From Citrus sinensis (taxonomy: Eukaryota > Streptophyta > Magnoliopsida > Sapindales > Rutaceae), in the NCBI RefSeq assembly GCF_022201045.2, contig NC_068564.1, forward strand, positions 25,015,001 through 25,079,000: a DNA stretch of 64,000 bases. The letters run 5' to 3'. Below, in pieces: positions 33,877-49,206 of this stretch. The notes below the pieces were generated by a model, which worked only from the letters and a program-made list of their open reading frames with translations, was not told the DNA's origin and did not search any database. Positions within the stretch are counted from its first letter, which is position 1, and each line of letters begins with the position of its first letter. The translations under genes were made by a program, and so were the position numbers.

Positions 33877-34526
33877 GATATAATGTAATAGTTGGTGCGT
33901 TGGTGCCAAAATATGAGCTTGCATGCAATAAGTTTGCTCATTTGTTTACATCATTTGGTTTACCGATGACTGGCCAAAGTCATAAAAGTGTATGCGTAAC
34001 AAATTACATAAGAGTAGAGGCTGTGGCAAAAATCATCCCGGAAAACTAGCTGAAAAATGAATCCAAAATTTCTAATGATGGTTTATCGCAATTGTGGATA
34101 TTAAAAATGTTGACAAAAGAATTCGTATGGAAACTTCTCATGAAGTTTCCACTAAATGTCCAAAAACAATTACAGCCGGTTGCTATCCATTCACCGAAAG
34201 GTGCCATCCTCGGGTTCACAATTCCCATATCTCATATTCCTTGACCCAAAAATACAAATTAGTACTATGAAGACGCACTTTCTCACTGGCGAGAGTGAAT
34301 ATTGAGTACATTATTATATTAGAAAGATGCACTTTCTCAATAAGGGAAGTGAGTAAATTATTATACAGTATGTATTTGGTGGATCTACAAAACTGAATAG
34401 CAGTGAGAAATCTAAGGGACGAGCCCCATGGCCTACAATTTGGCCGGAAGGGCTCCAGCTTCAGCAACTCTTTATCATCTTGTATTCTTTCCTTGAAATA
34501 TAAGCTGAGACACACTTTGGTGCCCA
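33877..34526. other. Intergenic DNA between convergent genes
   Basis: This is the 3' side of both the tail-anchored gene (+) and the cap methyltransferase (-). I see no extra gene. The part nearest 34526 is presumably the methyltransferase 3' UTR. A short duplicated stretch (GACGCACTTTCTCA / GATGCACTTTCTCA) occurs near 34270 and 34325. Confidence 0.5.
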
Positions 34527-37500
34527 TTATGTGTCACTATGAACATACATGATGTCCTCTTTTGATATATACATCTTTCCTTTATCTCTCTTTCCAGATA
34601 CCCGTGTCCCGTCTGGTTGGCCACGCTGCAAGGATTATGATTAAACCTTAAGTCTCTTCCCTGAATAGTGGGCTATATAACTAAGGCAAACAATAATTGG
34701 ATAAAATCTGGTGCTAACCTTCCTGAGGACAAATGCCAGGTATAAGTATGCTACTTCCCACTCATCTGCTGACAACGTGCCTAGACATTCAAAACGAATC
34801 AGAGAGAAAAATTTACAAATGTGTGAAGCATGGGGACAGCAATACCCCTAAACAAATTAAATATGAAAGTGCCAACAGCGAGCAAAAACAAGAGATAAGT
34901 TGCATGCAGGAAAAAGGAGCATAGGGCATAAACTTACTTTGATCTTGGTTACCATCACCCAAGGCACCAAGCCTACGCATGAGTTCTATGTATTCAGGTT
35001 TTTTCAAGTACTCGTGCACAAATTCATGTGAGTTCTTCACAAAAACTAGCTCCAAATCATACTGCAAAAAGAGAACACTGCTTATTATCAAACTATTTCA
35101 AACTTCCCATTAACTAAATTGTGCTACACATTCTTCAGGTCCGATGCTTTACATAATCATTTCAGCAAGATGATATAAAAGACTAATCAACCAACTATGT
35201 TTCCTAGTCGAGGAGAGCCATTTTATGCAAAGGAAGAAAAAGTAATATTTGGAAACAAAGTTATACCTCTTCAGCCAATGATTTGAAGATATGAAAGGGA
35301 ACAATCCACTCTGGGCAATCAACAGCATCCTGCAAACAGACAAACATTTAATGTTTATTGACAGAGTGTAATCAAAACAAATTAGTCAAAATAAAGATAA
35401 TATTACAATAATGCAGAAATTGTTGTGGAAAAATAAGTTATCATGGCTACTGTGTAAACCAAGAGTAAATTGTAGCCCCAGTGACAAGGCATCTGAAGTG
35501 CCAATCATTGACAGGTGTAGCAAGATTAGCACATCAACGAGGAATTATAAGGTCAACTATCACCTTGCATGTGGAAACATAGGTTAGACATGAACTATAG
35601 ATCCCAACAATATAAAGTAAATATAATTAATAAAGTGATACACAAAGGCCAGCTCTTTATTAACAACAAATTCCTACCAACCAAGTTCCGCCAAAACTAG
35701 AATCAGAAACAAAAGTGACAAAAGAAAATTAAAAATTAAGAAAGAAATGGTACCTCTAGATGAAACTTGTACTGGATACCGAAGGGCCGAGAAGATTTAA
35801 ATTTCTGATCATAAAATAAAGTATTTGTTAGAGCTGAATACAATAACATTCATTAGGATTTCAAATAAAATACATACTTTCCAGTTTTCATAATGGTAGT
35901 GATACAATGAAAACAGAAATTTACCTTATCAGCAAACTCTTCATCCAAACGTATCCAATAGACACTGTTCCCAATGGCCAGTCCTTCAACTGCATATTCA
36001 CAGTGAAAATAGCATCTCCAATCAAGAATGACAAAAGTGCTCTGCCATGCCAACAATGCTAATATTAAAAAACTTAAAATTAACTAAAAACAAATCTTTT
36101 AAAATTTTGTTCTTCCATGTATTTTAATAAGAAAAATATGCATAATACAAGTCCTCTTTCTTCTTCTTATTTCTGGAAAACAGAAAGAAAGAAAGATATA
36201 TCTTCAACAGCACTTTCCTTCTTGGGCTTAAGAAATGTTCTCCTCCAGCAAAATATTAATGATTTTAAAAGTCAACAATCCGTAACAAACCATTTAATTT
36301 TTTAAGATGACCTAGCCAGAAAACCGATACCATTTTTGTAGAAACATCTGTTATGAAAGATCAACTCTGGAACATTAATGTGAACGAAAATTTTCTTAGT
36401 AATGAAACACCAATAAATTCCTTAGTCTCAATTAATTTCAACATATACAGCCAGCAAAAATGTAACAACAAATGAAGGCCATACTGCTGACTTAGGGCTC
36501 AGATTTTCCAATTTTTCACTTTTGTATGGACGAGAAACAACTAAGTGACAAGGCACAAGGAAAAAACCTTCTCGGAGCTTTTTAATTATCACATTTGCAT
36601 CTGGCATTGTTCCAATGAATGTGCCTCCTGGACGAAGTAAAGCAGATACATTGGCCAAGGCTCGGCGTGCACGAGCCTCAGTAGACCAGGAGTAATGCAT
36701 GGCAAACTACAATATCAAACATGTTGATGGTTTAGAGATCAAGGCCTTGAAGAAGCCCAAAGAAATCCATAACTATTATTTGAGAGAAATAAGAGAAACT
36801 ATGTCAACAAGATAGGCAATTTATAAAAATGGCAAATTATTAATAGAGTAATGTTAGGATATAACCTCTTTGTACAATCTATTGTGTGCAAGCTGATGTA
36901 ACATGAAAATATTGATGGGATGGAAACAAAAAGACAATGCATTTAATGGTAATAAATAATATGAGGCCATTAGAACATTATACAAAAGTGTCGCATTATA
37001 CAAAGAATCTATATCCCTAGTATTCATCTTATAAATAAAGGGGACATATGCATTTAAAGTCATCACGATAAACTTTTGAGATTTTCAGCATTAAAGATCA
37101 AGTGCATGTCAATCACCTGGCAACTGCAGATATCAAAAGGAGCATCATCTGCTAAAACTTTGTCCAAGTGAACCTGAAATCATTCAACCAGAGCAGAACT
37201 TACTAAAACTTCCACTGACATCTGGATAAAGTAATCATTCTGCTAATTAAATGGTTAGTTATCGGTCAGCTGTTTAAAAGTAAATTAAATTTCATTGTTC
37301 GATATCTATTGAATATAGCATTGCTCGGTACTTTCCATGTCTGCATTCACTGGCATAGTACTTTTTTAATTTAGTAGTGCAAAGACCATGTCAGCTAGCT
37401 AAAGAAAGGATGAATTTTGAAAGGCTAGCAACTATTATGGTAATTACCTCATAACAATCCCCACATATTAGACGTGCAGGAAAACTGAACTTTTTACGAC

Positions 37501-38925
37501 GCTGATGGTGATCTGCATCACCATTGTAGCGTGTACGGCAATCTTCTATCTGTATGTGAATGACGGACACTTAAGAATTGGCAGATACTGATGTAAATGT
37601 AACAGAATAAAAAGTTGTACAGCAAGGAAGAAACCATAAAATTCTGTGTCTTATTAAAGAATAAAAGATGGATATTATAACATCAAACACTTAACCGATT
37701 AGCAATGAAGAAAAGAATGTGATCTAACACTCAGAAAATATTGGATTGGAAATAATGGTCTTGAGCAGATATCTCATTCATAGGAAAATCATATTTCAGG
37801 GGACTTCATATTATAAGAAGATTATGCCACCACATTGGGGGCCAAACCAACAAGGAAAAAAGATGTAGTCACTTTGTATAGCATTCATAAACATGCCTTC
37901 TAACAAGCCTAGGCAGCAATGGTGATATCAAACTGATTGCAAGTATAATCACTTACTGAGCCTTCAGCTATATCAATGCCAACATAGTATCCAATTTTTG
38001 CTTTGTCCCATTTGATGAGATCACCACCCTAATGCACCCAAAATTAATGGCAATGAGAATAAGAGGGGGAAAAAAAGGTAAAGACTTTTCTATGCAGTAA
38101 GGGGTAGGACCTTGCCACAGGCGAGATCAAGAACAACATCTCCCCGGCGAGCATAAAGCTGAACTAAGACACTTTTAATCTGTTCAAAATTCAGGAGTCA
38201 AATAAATTACTAACGGGTCAGCTACATACTGTGATAATAAGCTTGTAACAAACTCCATGAGATTACGAAGCATACCCAGTTGTTAAGTTTTTTCAAGTGA
38301 ATGATTGGACTCGCTTCTCGTTCTTCCAAAGTTTGATTTGTCCTTCTACTGTAATGGTCAGCCACTTTCCGAGCAAAAACCTTAGTGCTCTCATCCTCCA
38401 AAAAATGTGAATCACCTAATAGTACAACATAAAACACTCAACTTACATTCTCTATTGAAAAAAATACTTTAAATCAGCAGCATATTCAATAAAAGGAAAA
38501 GCTAAAACTTTTAATCTTTAATTCATTCTTCATTAAAAAGGTCCATTGACGAACTCCAATACAACTAAGAACTAAACAGCCAAAACTTCATTCTCTTCAC
38601 TTCCTATTCTTTGAAGATGAACCTTCTAAACTCCGCACTTCAAGAAATCAACAAATTCATCAAGAAAAACACGTTTAAAAATTAAAAAAAAAAAACACCA
38701 TCAAAATATGCAGAATTCAAATTTTATTAGAAACTCATTGGATAAACTAATAAAAGCTACAAAACCCATCTCCACAATACATCAAATTAACCAAAAATAC
38801 AAATACAAGAAGCAATTAGAAAGCAAAAAAGGGCTATAATTAAAATCACCTTCAGGGTTTTGTTTAAACCTTTGTGCAGGTGGGCCTTCGGAGGAAGAAG
38901 GAGAACCGCGGTGCCCTCGTTTCAT
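34527..38925 (-). CDS. mRNA cap guanine-N7 methyltransferase (13 exons)
   Basis: Minus-strand exons in order: 38850-38925, 38276-38415, 38111-38179, 37957-38028, 37448-37549, 37117-37173, 36568-36706, 35925-35989, 35754-35804, 35267-35329, 34938-35061, 34719-34780 and 34527-34625. They join to 1119 nt with no stop, giving 372 residues, a normal length for the plant enzyme. The SAM-binding motif I is VVLDLACGKGGDL (residues 87-99), and RPGGTFIGTMPDANVI and GNSVYWIRLDEEFADK are typical of the family. The enzyme transfers a methyl group from SAM to N7 of the GpppN cap on nascent nuclear mRNA. The start MKRGHRGSPSSSEGPPAQRF matches the usual short basic N-terminus. All introns are GT-AG. It looks intact and is probably a housekeeping gene. 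Confidence 0.96.
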
Positions 38926-39754
38926 AGAAAATTATTAAGAATGAAACGAAAAAGAAAATGTGTTTCACTTTTTTTTCTCCCCCTGTTTTGTGTTCAGAAA
39001 CTCAAGAAAAACAAAAACAAGAAAGTGCTTTTGGGTTTCTGTTTTGTTCAGGTTCTGATTGAGACACAGGTTAAGAGAGCAACAACTGCTTATGGTTATG
39101 AAATTGAATGTGGTCTTTTGTCTTTTGAGTTCTTGTATTTGTAGAAATCTTATGGGGATTGTTAGATGCAGTTTTTAGTGATGTATATAATACTAGTAGT
39201 CATGCAACCAGCAGATCTTAAATTTGGGCCGTACTTGGGCCTTTTTGTTATGGGCCCTTTTCTAAACTACCATCACTCTCAATGGGATAAACGACACGTC
39301 GTTTATGCAAACGGCGCCGTATTTACGTAATTTGAATTTAGACTTTTGTCTGAGCTGGCTACTGAACTTGTTTTGAATGGCTTGCACGTCAATTGCTCCA
39401 TTATATCCATTTTTAATACCTAATCAAAATATTGGGTTTAATGAGTCCATCAATATACTGAATTGGGTTAGTCCTCATTCCTCATCTTTTTTTTTTTTTT
39501 TTGGTTTTTGGTTTTTTGCAGTATCAATTTTCTGCCATGAAATGCTTGATATCCTAATTTCAGTTCTTATGGTAACATGGAGTGATGAACAGAACAGTTG
39601 AAAGAGAAAATTGAAGATCTTGAACAATTAAAATCGCTCTTTATAATGCATATGCGTGTTTGAATTTCTTTCAATATTATCTATACCTATTTCTCTTTCA
39701 ATTGTATATGAATGTTTACAACATGTGTTTGACACAATGTACAAGAAGAAAATG
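38926..39754. other. Spacer upstream of the methyltransferase, downstream of the beta-glucosidase
   Basis: It contains the methyltransferase promoter and the 3' UTR of the beta-glucosidase. Two palindromic GC motifs at 39289-39324 are the notable feature. A T run lies at 39487-39502. Confidence 0.5.
39289..39324. promoter_or_regulatory. Paired palindromic motifs upstream of the cap methyltransferase
   Basis: AAACGACACGTCGTTT (39289-39304, near-palindromic) and AAACGGCGCCGTATTT (39309-39324, core ACGGCGCCGT a perfect palindrome) lie four bases apart, about 365-400 bases upstream of the methyltransferase ATG. Paired palindromes of this form look like a binding site for a dimeric factor; the factor is unknown. 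Confidence 0.4.
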
Positions 39755-42769
<3,015 letters not shown>

Positions 42770-43916
42770 AGAAGAAAGTTCATTACACGAAAATGCTCGA
42801 ATTTTTTCAGGAGTTATAAGACAAGTATCTGGGGGAGACCAAATAAGAAAAACTGAGTGTTGTTAACTTGTAGTTATCTTAGTTGTAAAGATGAAGAATC
42901 AGGTTGAAGGAAAAAAGGGGCGAAAGTGACGGCAGGATTTCTCTTACACCTGTTGTCTCTTGCACGGCAAGCTGTTGTTGGAATAGGCTGAAGTGGCTTG
43001 ACGAGGTTACCTGGGAAACTCTAACTCGGCCCTTTGTGTGCACGTTATTTATTATATAGAGAAATTAGAAAGCAAACAAAAGGAAAACGAAACTGAGGAA
43101 CCCGAATGAAGAATTTCAGAAGAAAGTGCATGGGATCGAGGTATGGGTGAATAAAAAAAAGAAGTTTCAAGTGATGGATAAAAATGAAAACTTAGGTTCC
43201 AAGTCAGCTTGCGAAGTTTTTTGGTTGGTGAGAGAAGGAAACTAATGTTGGAAATATTGGAATGGAGTATTAGTTTACCAAAAGAATCTTATACTTGAAT
43301 TGATAAATATGGATTAATTTTTATATAATTAAATCATTAGGTTAAAGAATGTGATATGATAATACAAGTCATGTAATTGTGTTAATATACTGTATTTTAT
43401 TTTTCTTGTTAACTTTTGATTGCATGCCCAACAGATAGTTTACGTTTATAAATCTATCGAGATTTATCTTGATCAAGCATAACTAGAATAGCCTCCTTAT
43501 GGTTAATTTGACACTTTTCAGCCCGACTTGACATATGCCACGGAAATGTTTAATAATAATAAGAGTAACTTGAATTTTGTATTTGATAAACCCATCTTCA
43601 TGGCTTCATGCATTAAAAATTCATATTCATCAAAAGCTGATTGCTTCTTTATTTATCGAATAATGAATAAAGCTATCATGGAGAATAATCTAATGCACCG
43701 ATTGGTGTATTTCCGTGGCTTAGAATATGTTAAATCGTTATTTAAAAAAAAATGAAAAATGTATTTGCACAATCGAATGCAACATTTTGGGCCACTGGCC
43801 CATTAGGGCTAGCCCAGACAACAAACAAAGAGCAATCTTAATACTATTAGCACCCCCGTCATTATCCTCATAGCACTCCTCATGTGATTGCATTTATGGA
43901 CATATAATTCTAGTTA
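42770..43916. other. Upstream region of the beta-glucosidase and spacer
   Basis: A TATA-like ATTATATAGA (minus strand TCTATATAAT) lies at 43051-43060, about 285 bases before the ATG, a weak promoter candidate. Beyond it I see no gene. The reading frame at about 43528-43755 has no recognisable domain or coding bias. Confidence 0.45.
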
Positions 43917-44039
43917 GGCTAATGCTAAGTTACATACATATATCTTACACCCCTCTCACATGAATAGTGAATGATGTGGGTCCACTCACTATTCATGTGA
44001 GAGGGTTGTAAGGTACATGCATGTAACTTAGAGGGATCC
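43917..44039. mobile_element. 123-bp palindromic MITE with 9-bp target duplication
   Basis: TTCTAGTTA occurs at 43908-43916 and 44040-44048 as a perfect 9-bp direct repeat. Between them almost the whole unit is self-complementary: CTAAGTTACATACA pairs with the TGTAACTTAG side, and CCCTCTCACATGAATAGTGA pairs with TCACTATTCATGTGAGAGGG around a short centre (ATGATGTGGGTCCAC). The 9-bp duplication points to a Mutator-type transposase. Confidence 0.92.
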
Positions 44040-44048
44040 TTCTAGTTA

Positions 44049-44371
44049 AACACATCTTCTCTCTCCCGACTCTTAATAAAACCAACGCATTCTCTATCAT
44101 TTATTTATTCGCATAACTCTTTCAATATATCGACATGTCAGGTTTTTTTTTTTTTTTTACTGCTCATCTATCTAATATATATATTTTTTGAAACGATCTT
44201 TATTTTTTTACTTTTTCTTATATATTCTATTTTTTGAAATTAATTATTCTCCTTCTTAATACTACTTTTAATTTAAAGCTTAAATATGTTTATTTTAAAT
44301 TAGAGTTATCACCCAGTAAAGTTATTTTGTGTAGAGGGTAGAAAACTATATTACAATAGGAATAATACTCA
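44049..44371. other. AT-rich spacer
   Basis: There is no gene. A T run occurs at 44143-44157, and AT-rich DNA continues up to the duplication at 44372-44379. Confidence 0.5.
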
Positions 44372-44483
44372 ATTTTATTTAGGGATGACAATGGGGAAGA
44401 GAGGGGAGGAGACTGACCTCCCCATACCCATCCTTGATATTTTGTTTATGTTCACGTCCCGGCTAAAGATGGTCAATGGGCTG

Positions 44484-44716
44484 GGCGGCACGTGGTACGG
44501 CACGGGCACGGCACGGCACGAGCACGTTTCGGTGAGGCACGAGGCACGGCACGGCACGCAGGTGGGCTGTGCCGGGCCTAGAATTTTAGGCACGCGGGCC
44601 TTAAAGCACGGCACGATTAGAGATGGGTCAAAGCACGGCACGCGAAAAAGCACGTAATAAGCACGGTTCATTAGTGGGCTAGCACGCGGCCCTTGACCCA
44701 TTAATAGCACGTGAGC
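44484..44716. repeat. Left subterminal GGCACG array of the inner hAT
   Basis: More than fifteen GCACG words occur in about 230 bp (GGCACGGCACG, GAGGCACGAGGCACGG, AAGCACGGCACG and similar). The right end carries the same words. In Ac-like elements, clustered hexamers like these bind the transposase. Confidence 0.85.
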
Positions 44717-45481
44717 CAAAATATATCTAAGTAAATTTTTTTAACAAAAAGTAAATATAAAATGTTATGAAATTAAAGTACAATATCTTGAAATTAAATG
44801 TTTTAATATATTTTTTAGCATATACTTTTAAAAATTAATTTAAATCATTAAATCTTAGTTTAAATAAATATTCTAATCTTTTATGTTTATAATTTATTAA
44901 ATGAATAAGTAAATATCATGATTTTAATAAATAAAATTATAAATATCATAATTTTATTTATGATATTTATTAAATGAATAATGTTATTTATGATATTTAT
45001 TTAATTATTTATTTATGTTTATAATTTATTAAATGAATAAGTAAATAACTAAATATAATGATTTTAATAAATAAGATTATAAATATCATAAATTTATAAA
45101 TTATAAATAAAAAATAATTTTTTTTTCAAAATTAATAATAAAATATTTTTCATATTAATATTAAATCATAACTTAGTTAATATTTAATAGAGATGCATTT
45201 AATTTGTGAATGAAATATTTTCCATTTTATACACAAGAAAAATGATGATAAATTAAAAATTACATTTTCATTAAATGAAGTTAAAGTACAATTATAATAT
45301 TAGTAATTCAAATAAAATTAGGTGTAATTTGCATCACTACAATTAACAGTACATCCCGACTAGGTTGGCACCTACTGAACCATCTATCATTTGCAAATTT
45401 ACAACCTTCTCACTAATAAAAATTGTTTCAAAAAGTTACAAGAAAAAAAAAATCTCTAGTCTTTGGAAGTGGCTTCAATGT
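44717..45481. other. AT-rich interior of the inner hAT
   Basis: There is no gene. Short internal repeats (ATTTATGATATTTATTAAATG and variants, 44900-45060) and AT-rich DNA lie between the subterminal array and the transposase 3' end. Confidence 0.5.
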
Positions 45482-47629
45482 TCAGTACTCTGCATAATCT
45501 GGATCCACTTCATCTTGATCAACATTCAAACTCTCAATTTGTTTAATTAAAGCATTTTGCCAATCTTGTTGCACTTGGCGTTCAGCATCTTCCCAATCTT
45601 TCAAACACAACAAAGAGTCTAATGTCTCTTATGACAATCTTGACCGATGTTCATCTAGAACTCTGCCACCTGTACTAAAAGCTGATTCTGATGCTACAGT
45701 TGAAGCTGGAGGGGTTAGTAGATCACGGGCCATAATGGATAATATAGGGAAAAAAGATGTCTTACCCATCCAAAAATCTAAAATATCAAAATTTTGCAAT
45801 TGTGAAGGAGTTGCTAAATCTTCAAGATTGGCAGAACAATATCTTTGCAATTCATTACGATTAGTATCAATACTAGAGGCAACACCCTTACCTTTGAGTA
45901 ACAAAAGGTGAGCTAGATTTTTATAAGAAGTCGATGCTTGTTGAACATTAGAATATGTATTGCTTTATCCGAATTTATTTTGATAAAAATTAAAAAGTTC
46001 ATGCATAGAGGACATAATTGTATCAAAATTTGTATCAAGTTCGGTTTGTAAATTTTCACTAATACCCTCAACTAAAAGTTTTGCACCAATTTCCTTGATT
46101 GTAGGATCCAACACTGCTGCAAAAATAAATAGGTGGGGAATATCTTTCCAATATTTTTGGAATTTTTCCTCCATGGTATCACAAATATTTTTAAACATAA
46201 TATTCTCTCTAAAAGTCTTAAAAGTATAACTTATATTGTACAAATGCATTAACACTCTACATGAAGTAGGCTCATAAACAGTAGAACATGCAAGAGTAGC
46301 ATCATAAAATACCTTTAAAAAATCCATAAATTTAAATGCAACATTCCAATCATAATCAGTGATATGATAATCTTCATCATTCATTCTCTCATTGTAAAAA
46401 CTAGAAATTGCTTCAGAATAGTTTTGACAAGAAAGCAACATTAAATACGTAGAATTCCAACGAACTTTCATGTCAAGGTTGAATTTTCTCCTTTTCAATC
46501 CAAAAATTTTCAATGTGTCCAAAAATTGTTGACGTCTTGAAGGTTCTCTAATATATAAAATTGATGCTCTAATTTTTTCTAAATAATGATTTATATGAGT
46601 CATACCAGCTTGAACAATTAAATTAATAATATGACACACACATCTCACATGAAAAAATTTTGAACCACGTGCAGGCATGAGAGTAGAAATATTCCGCAAA
46701 AACATATCAATTGCCGCTGTATTGGCAGATGCATTATCAAATGATATGCTAAACAATTTATCAGTAATTTCATATTCTCTTAAAACAGACATTATAGCTG
46801 CATAAATTACTGAACCAGTGTGAGGATATTCTAATTCACGAAATGCAAGCAATTTTTTTTCCAACCTCCATTTACCATTAATCTCATGTATAGAGTGCGA
46901 AGTCACACAAAAATAACCAACCATATTAATACCAGTCCAACAATCAGAAGAAATTGAAATAACACCATTAAAATTGATAAAAGTATTAATTAAAAGTTTT
47001 TTCATGTCATGAAAATTTTTAGTTAAATCACGTTTTAATGTATTTCTAGGCACTTTCTTAAGTTGAGGTTGAACATACCTTTGCAAAAAATTTATTAGAC
47101 GTTCATTTTCTGAAAATGTTAAAGGTTGTTCTGCTGCAGCAATATACCGAGCCAATCCTTCTTGCATGTTCTGTTGTGAATATCTGAATGATGTTATACC
47201 GGAAGGTCCAGAACCATATTGTGAGAGTTGGGTTTGTGTTGGGTCTTGTGGCGCGTGTTTTGTCTGACAAGTTTCCAAATGTCGTCTAAGATGTCCAGTT
47301 CCACCATTGCTTTTGGCACTTAAAGCAGATTGACAATATTTGCACACTGCTTGATCCACCATTTCACCTTTTTTGTTTTGACGTTTTTCCAAAGTAAAAC
47401 ATGACCAAACAATCGATGTTCTTTGTCGTTTGGAGGTAGTAGTAGGACCAGCAGTTGAAGAAGTAGAACCACTTTGACTTGCTTGAGAAGTAGGAGGCGA
47501 TCGTTCAGGTGGGACAATAAATATATTACTTGGATCAAATTCTGGTGCAGCAATTTCTTCATTTGCAACTTCCTCCCCCTCTTCAACAAAATTAAAATTC
47601 TCATCTAACTCGAAATGAGAGTGAGACAT
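45482..47629 (-). pseudogene. Ac/Tam3-type hAT transposase with two in-frame stops
   Basis: The frame runs from the ATG at 47629 to a final stop at 45482-45484, about 715 codons, the normal size for a plant hAT transposase. It has an acidic N-terminus and a BED zinc finger (CKYCQSALSAKSNGGTGHLR, then RHLETC). The catalytic core contains ISSDCWTGINMVGYFCVTSH with the DxW-type region, FSISFDNASANTAAI and VRCVCHIINLIVQAG. The C-terminal dimerisation domain holds PPASTVASESAFSTGGRVLD. A TAA at 45965-45967 cuts off the dimerisation domain, and a second TAA at 45629-45631 follows RSRLS; both lie in the same frame, with no indel. As it stands the protein would lack its essential C-terminus. It is otherwise remarkably whole. 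Confidence 0.93.
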
Positions 47630-47984
47630 TTTATATAATTAGTGTTTTGGTAAATAAAGGCGCTGGAATTGTAGCAAAGAAGATTGGGCAAGCAGAGACT
47701 AGAGATGAGATGACTGATGAGATAAGAGAGATAACGAGGAGATAGAAAATTAGAAATTGAGAAGTGAGAATGTGAGAATGTGAGAATGTGAGATGAATTC
47801 GAAAAGAATTTAATCGTTTAAATAGAATAAAAAAGTAAACATATTAACGGCTAGAAACGGACAAATAAAAAAGTAAACATTTTAACGGTAAAAAACGGGC
47901 AAACACTCTACAAACCTACAAATCTACAACTGTAAAACTTCCTGCAACTCTGCAAGGCTGCAGCAAATTTTATCATTCATTTGT

Positions 47985-48613
47985 CCGTTGGAAACTTGGA
48001 ATTGTAAGGTGAGTAATTGATTTAATTTAAAATTTTTTATCATTAAAAATTAATTGTTGAGGGATCTGTATGACTCTATGGTACCGATTCTGCAAGACTG
48101 TAACAAACATCTCCTGTCATCCCATTCCCACCATTCGATTGTCTATTGTTTAACTTCTCACTCCACATCCAACGGCTGATGTTGCAGTCTGTAGCTTACA
48201 AATTCTGTAAGCCAGTCAAGTCTAATTGTTGAGTCATGAATGCCCATGCTGTGAAAGTGAAATTGACTAGTCAAGTCCATCAACTTTATTGCTTTTTTTT
48301 TTTGGAAAGGTATATCAACTTTATTGTTAATTCAATTAATGCAGAATTTTTTTAATTCAATTAATTCAGTTTTTTTTTGTCCGTTGGGTGAGTAATGAAA
48401 ATATGAAATTAATTTAAAATTTTTGTCATTAAAAATCAAAAAACATTAATTGATAATCAGAGCCTGACTGCTTATACTGTAAAATTGAGTAGTCATATCA
48501 ATTTTACTGTTAATTCAAAAAAAAAATTTGTCCGTTGGGTGAGTAATTTAATTAATTCAGAATTTTTTTAAATTCAATTAATTCAAAAAATTTTTATCCG
48601 TTGGGTGAGTAAT
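47985..48613. repeat. Four dispersed copies of a TCCGTTGGGTGAGTAAT motif
   Basis: The motif appears near 47985 (interrupted), 48380, 48531 and 48597, each followed by AT-rich sequence resembling TTAATTTAAAATTTTT. They lie between the two promoters of the inner hAT and could be regulatory or replication-slippage remnants. Confidence 0.7.
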
Positions 48614-49092
48614 AAAATTCATTTACAATTTTTTATTATTTAATAATTAGAAAAAATTATTTTTTAAGTGCACCGTTGTTATTTATTTTTTAAAATAATT
48701 TTTGTAATTAATTTTTTTTCAAAACAACATATTAAATTAAAAAAAAATTATGGTTCATTGTTATAAGAGAATATTATAATAGTAAACTAGTAGTACGGGT
48801 CCACGGGAGGAGCCTGCATTCATTATGTAGAGTACTTAATTTTTTTGAATTTAAATTCTCAACTCAAATTTTTAACACGGTAGTTGACATTTGTCAACTT
48901 GTCATATAGTGCACATGGAGACGTTCAGATTGCAGATTTTTAAATAATTTAAGATTTTTTTCCCACATGCCAAGCAAGCACTTGCCTTACGGCTATATTT
49001 ATATTTCACTAAATATTTTTTTACTTACTCTTTTTACTCCCACCAACAAAGTAAATAAAATTAATTTTTGTCTTTTTATTACTATCTAATAT

Positions 49093-49100
49093 TATATATA
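49093..49100 (+). promoter_or_regulatory. TATA box of the BED accessory gene
   Basis: TATATATA lies about 107 bases upstream of the ATG at 49207 and is followed by a CTTCTTCTTC-rich leader, as in ordinary plant promoters. Confidence 0.6.
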
Positions 49101-49206
49101 CACGCCATTATGCTATGATGCTTCACAATTCTTCTTCTTCTTCTTTTTCCTCAAACTTTCCAATATTCTAAAAGCCAAAATCATTAAGAATCCGCAGCAA
49201 CATAAT

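Larger units (their letters stand above)
47630..49206. other. Bidirectional spacer between the two hAT genes
   Basis: This 1.6 kb region separates the divergent transposase (-) and BED gene (+), so both promoters should be here. It contains a four-copy motif, TCCGTTGGGTGAGTAAT (47985-48613), and otherwise AT-rich sequence. Confidence 0.6.

Noticed and set aside
34046..34228. Minus-strand frame downstream of the cap methyltransferase
   Set aside because: It is beyond a confirmed stop codon, has no domain and lies in probable 3' flanking DNA.
43528..43755. Plus-strand frame of 75 residues upstream of the beta-glucosidase
   Set aside because: No domain, AT-driven composition and no promoter or splice context; probably chance.
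44484..44716. Coding frame through the GGCACG region (about 90 residues)
   Set aside because: It is the translation of a hexamer-rich subterminal array present at both ends of the element.
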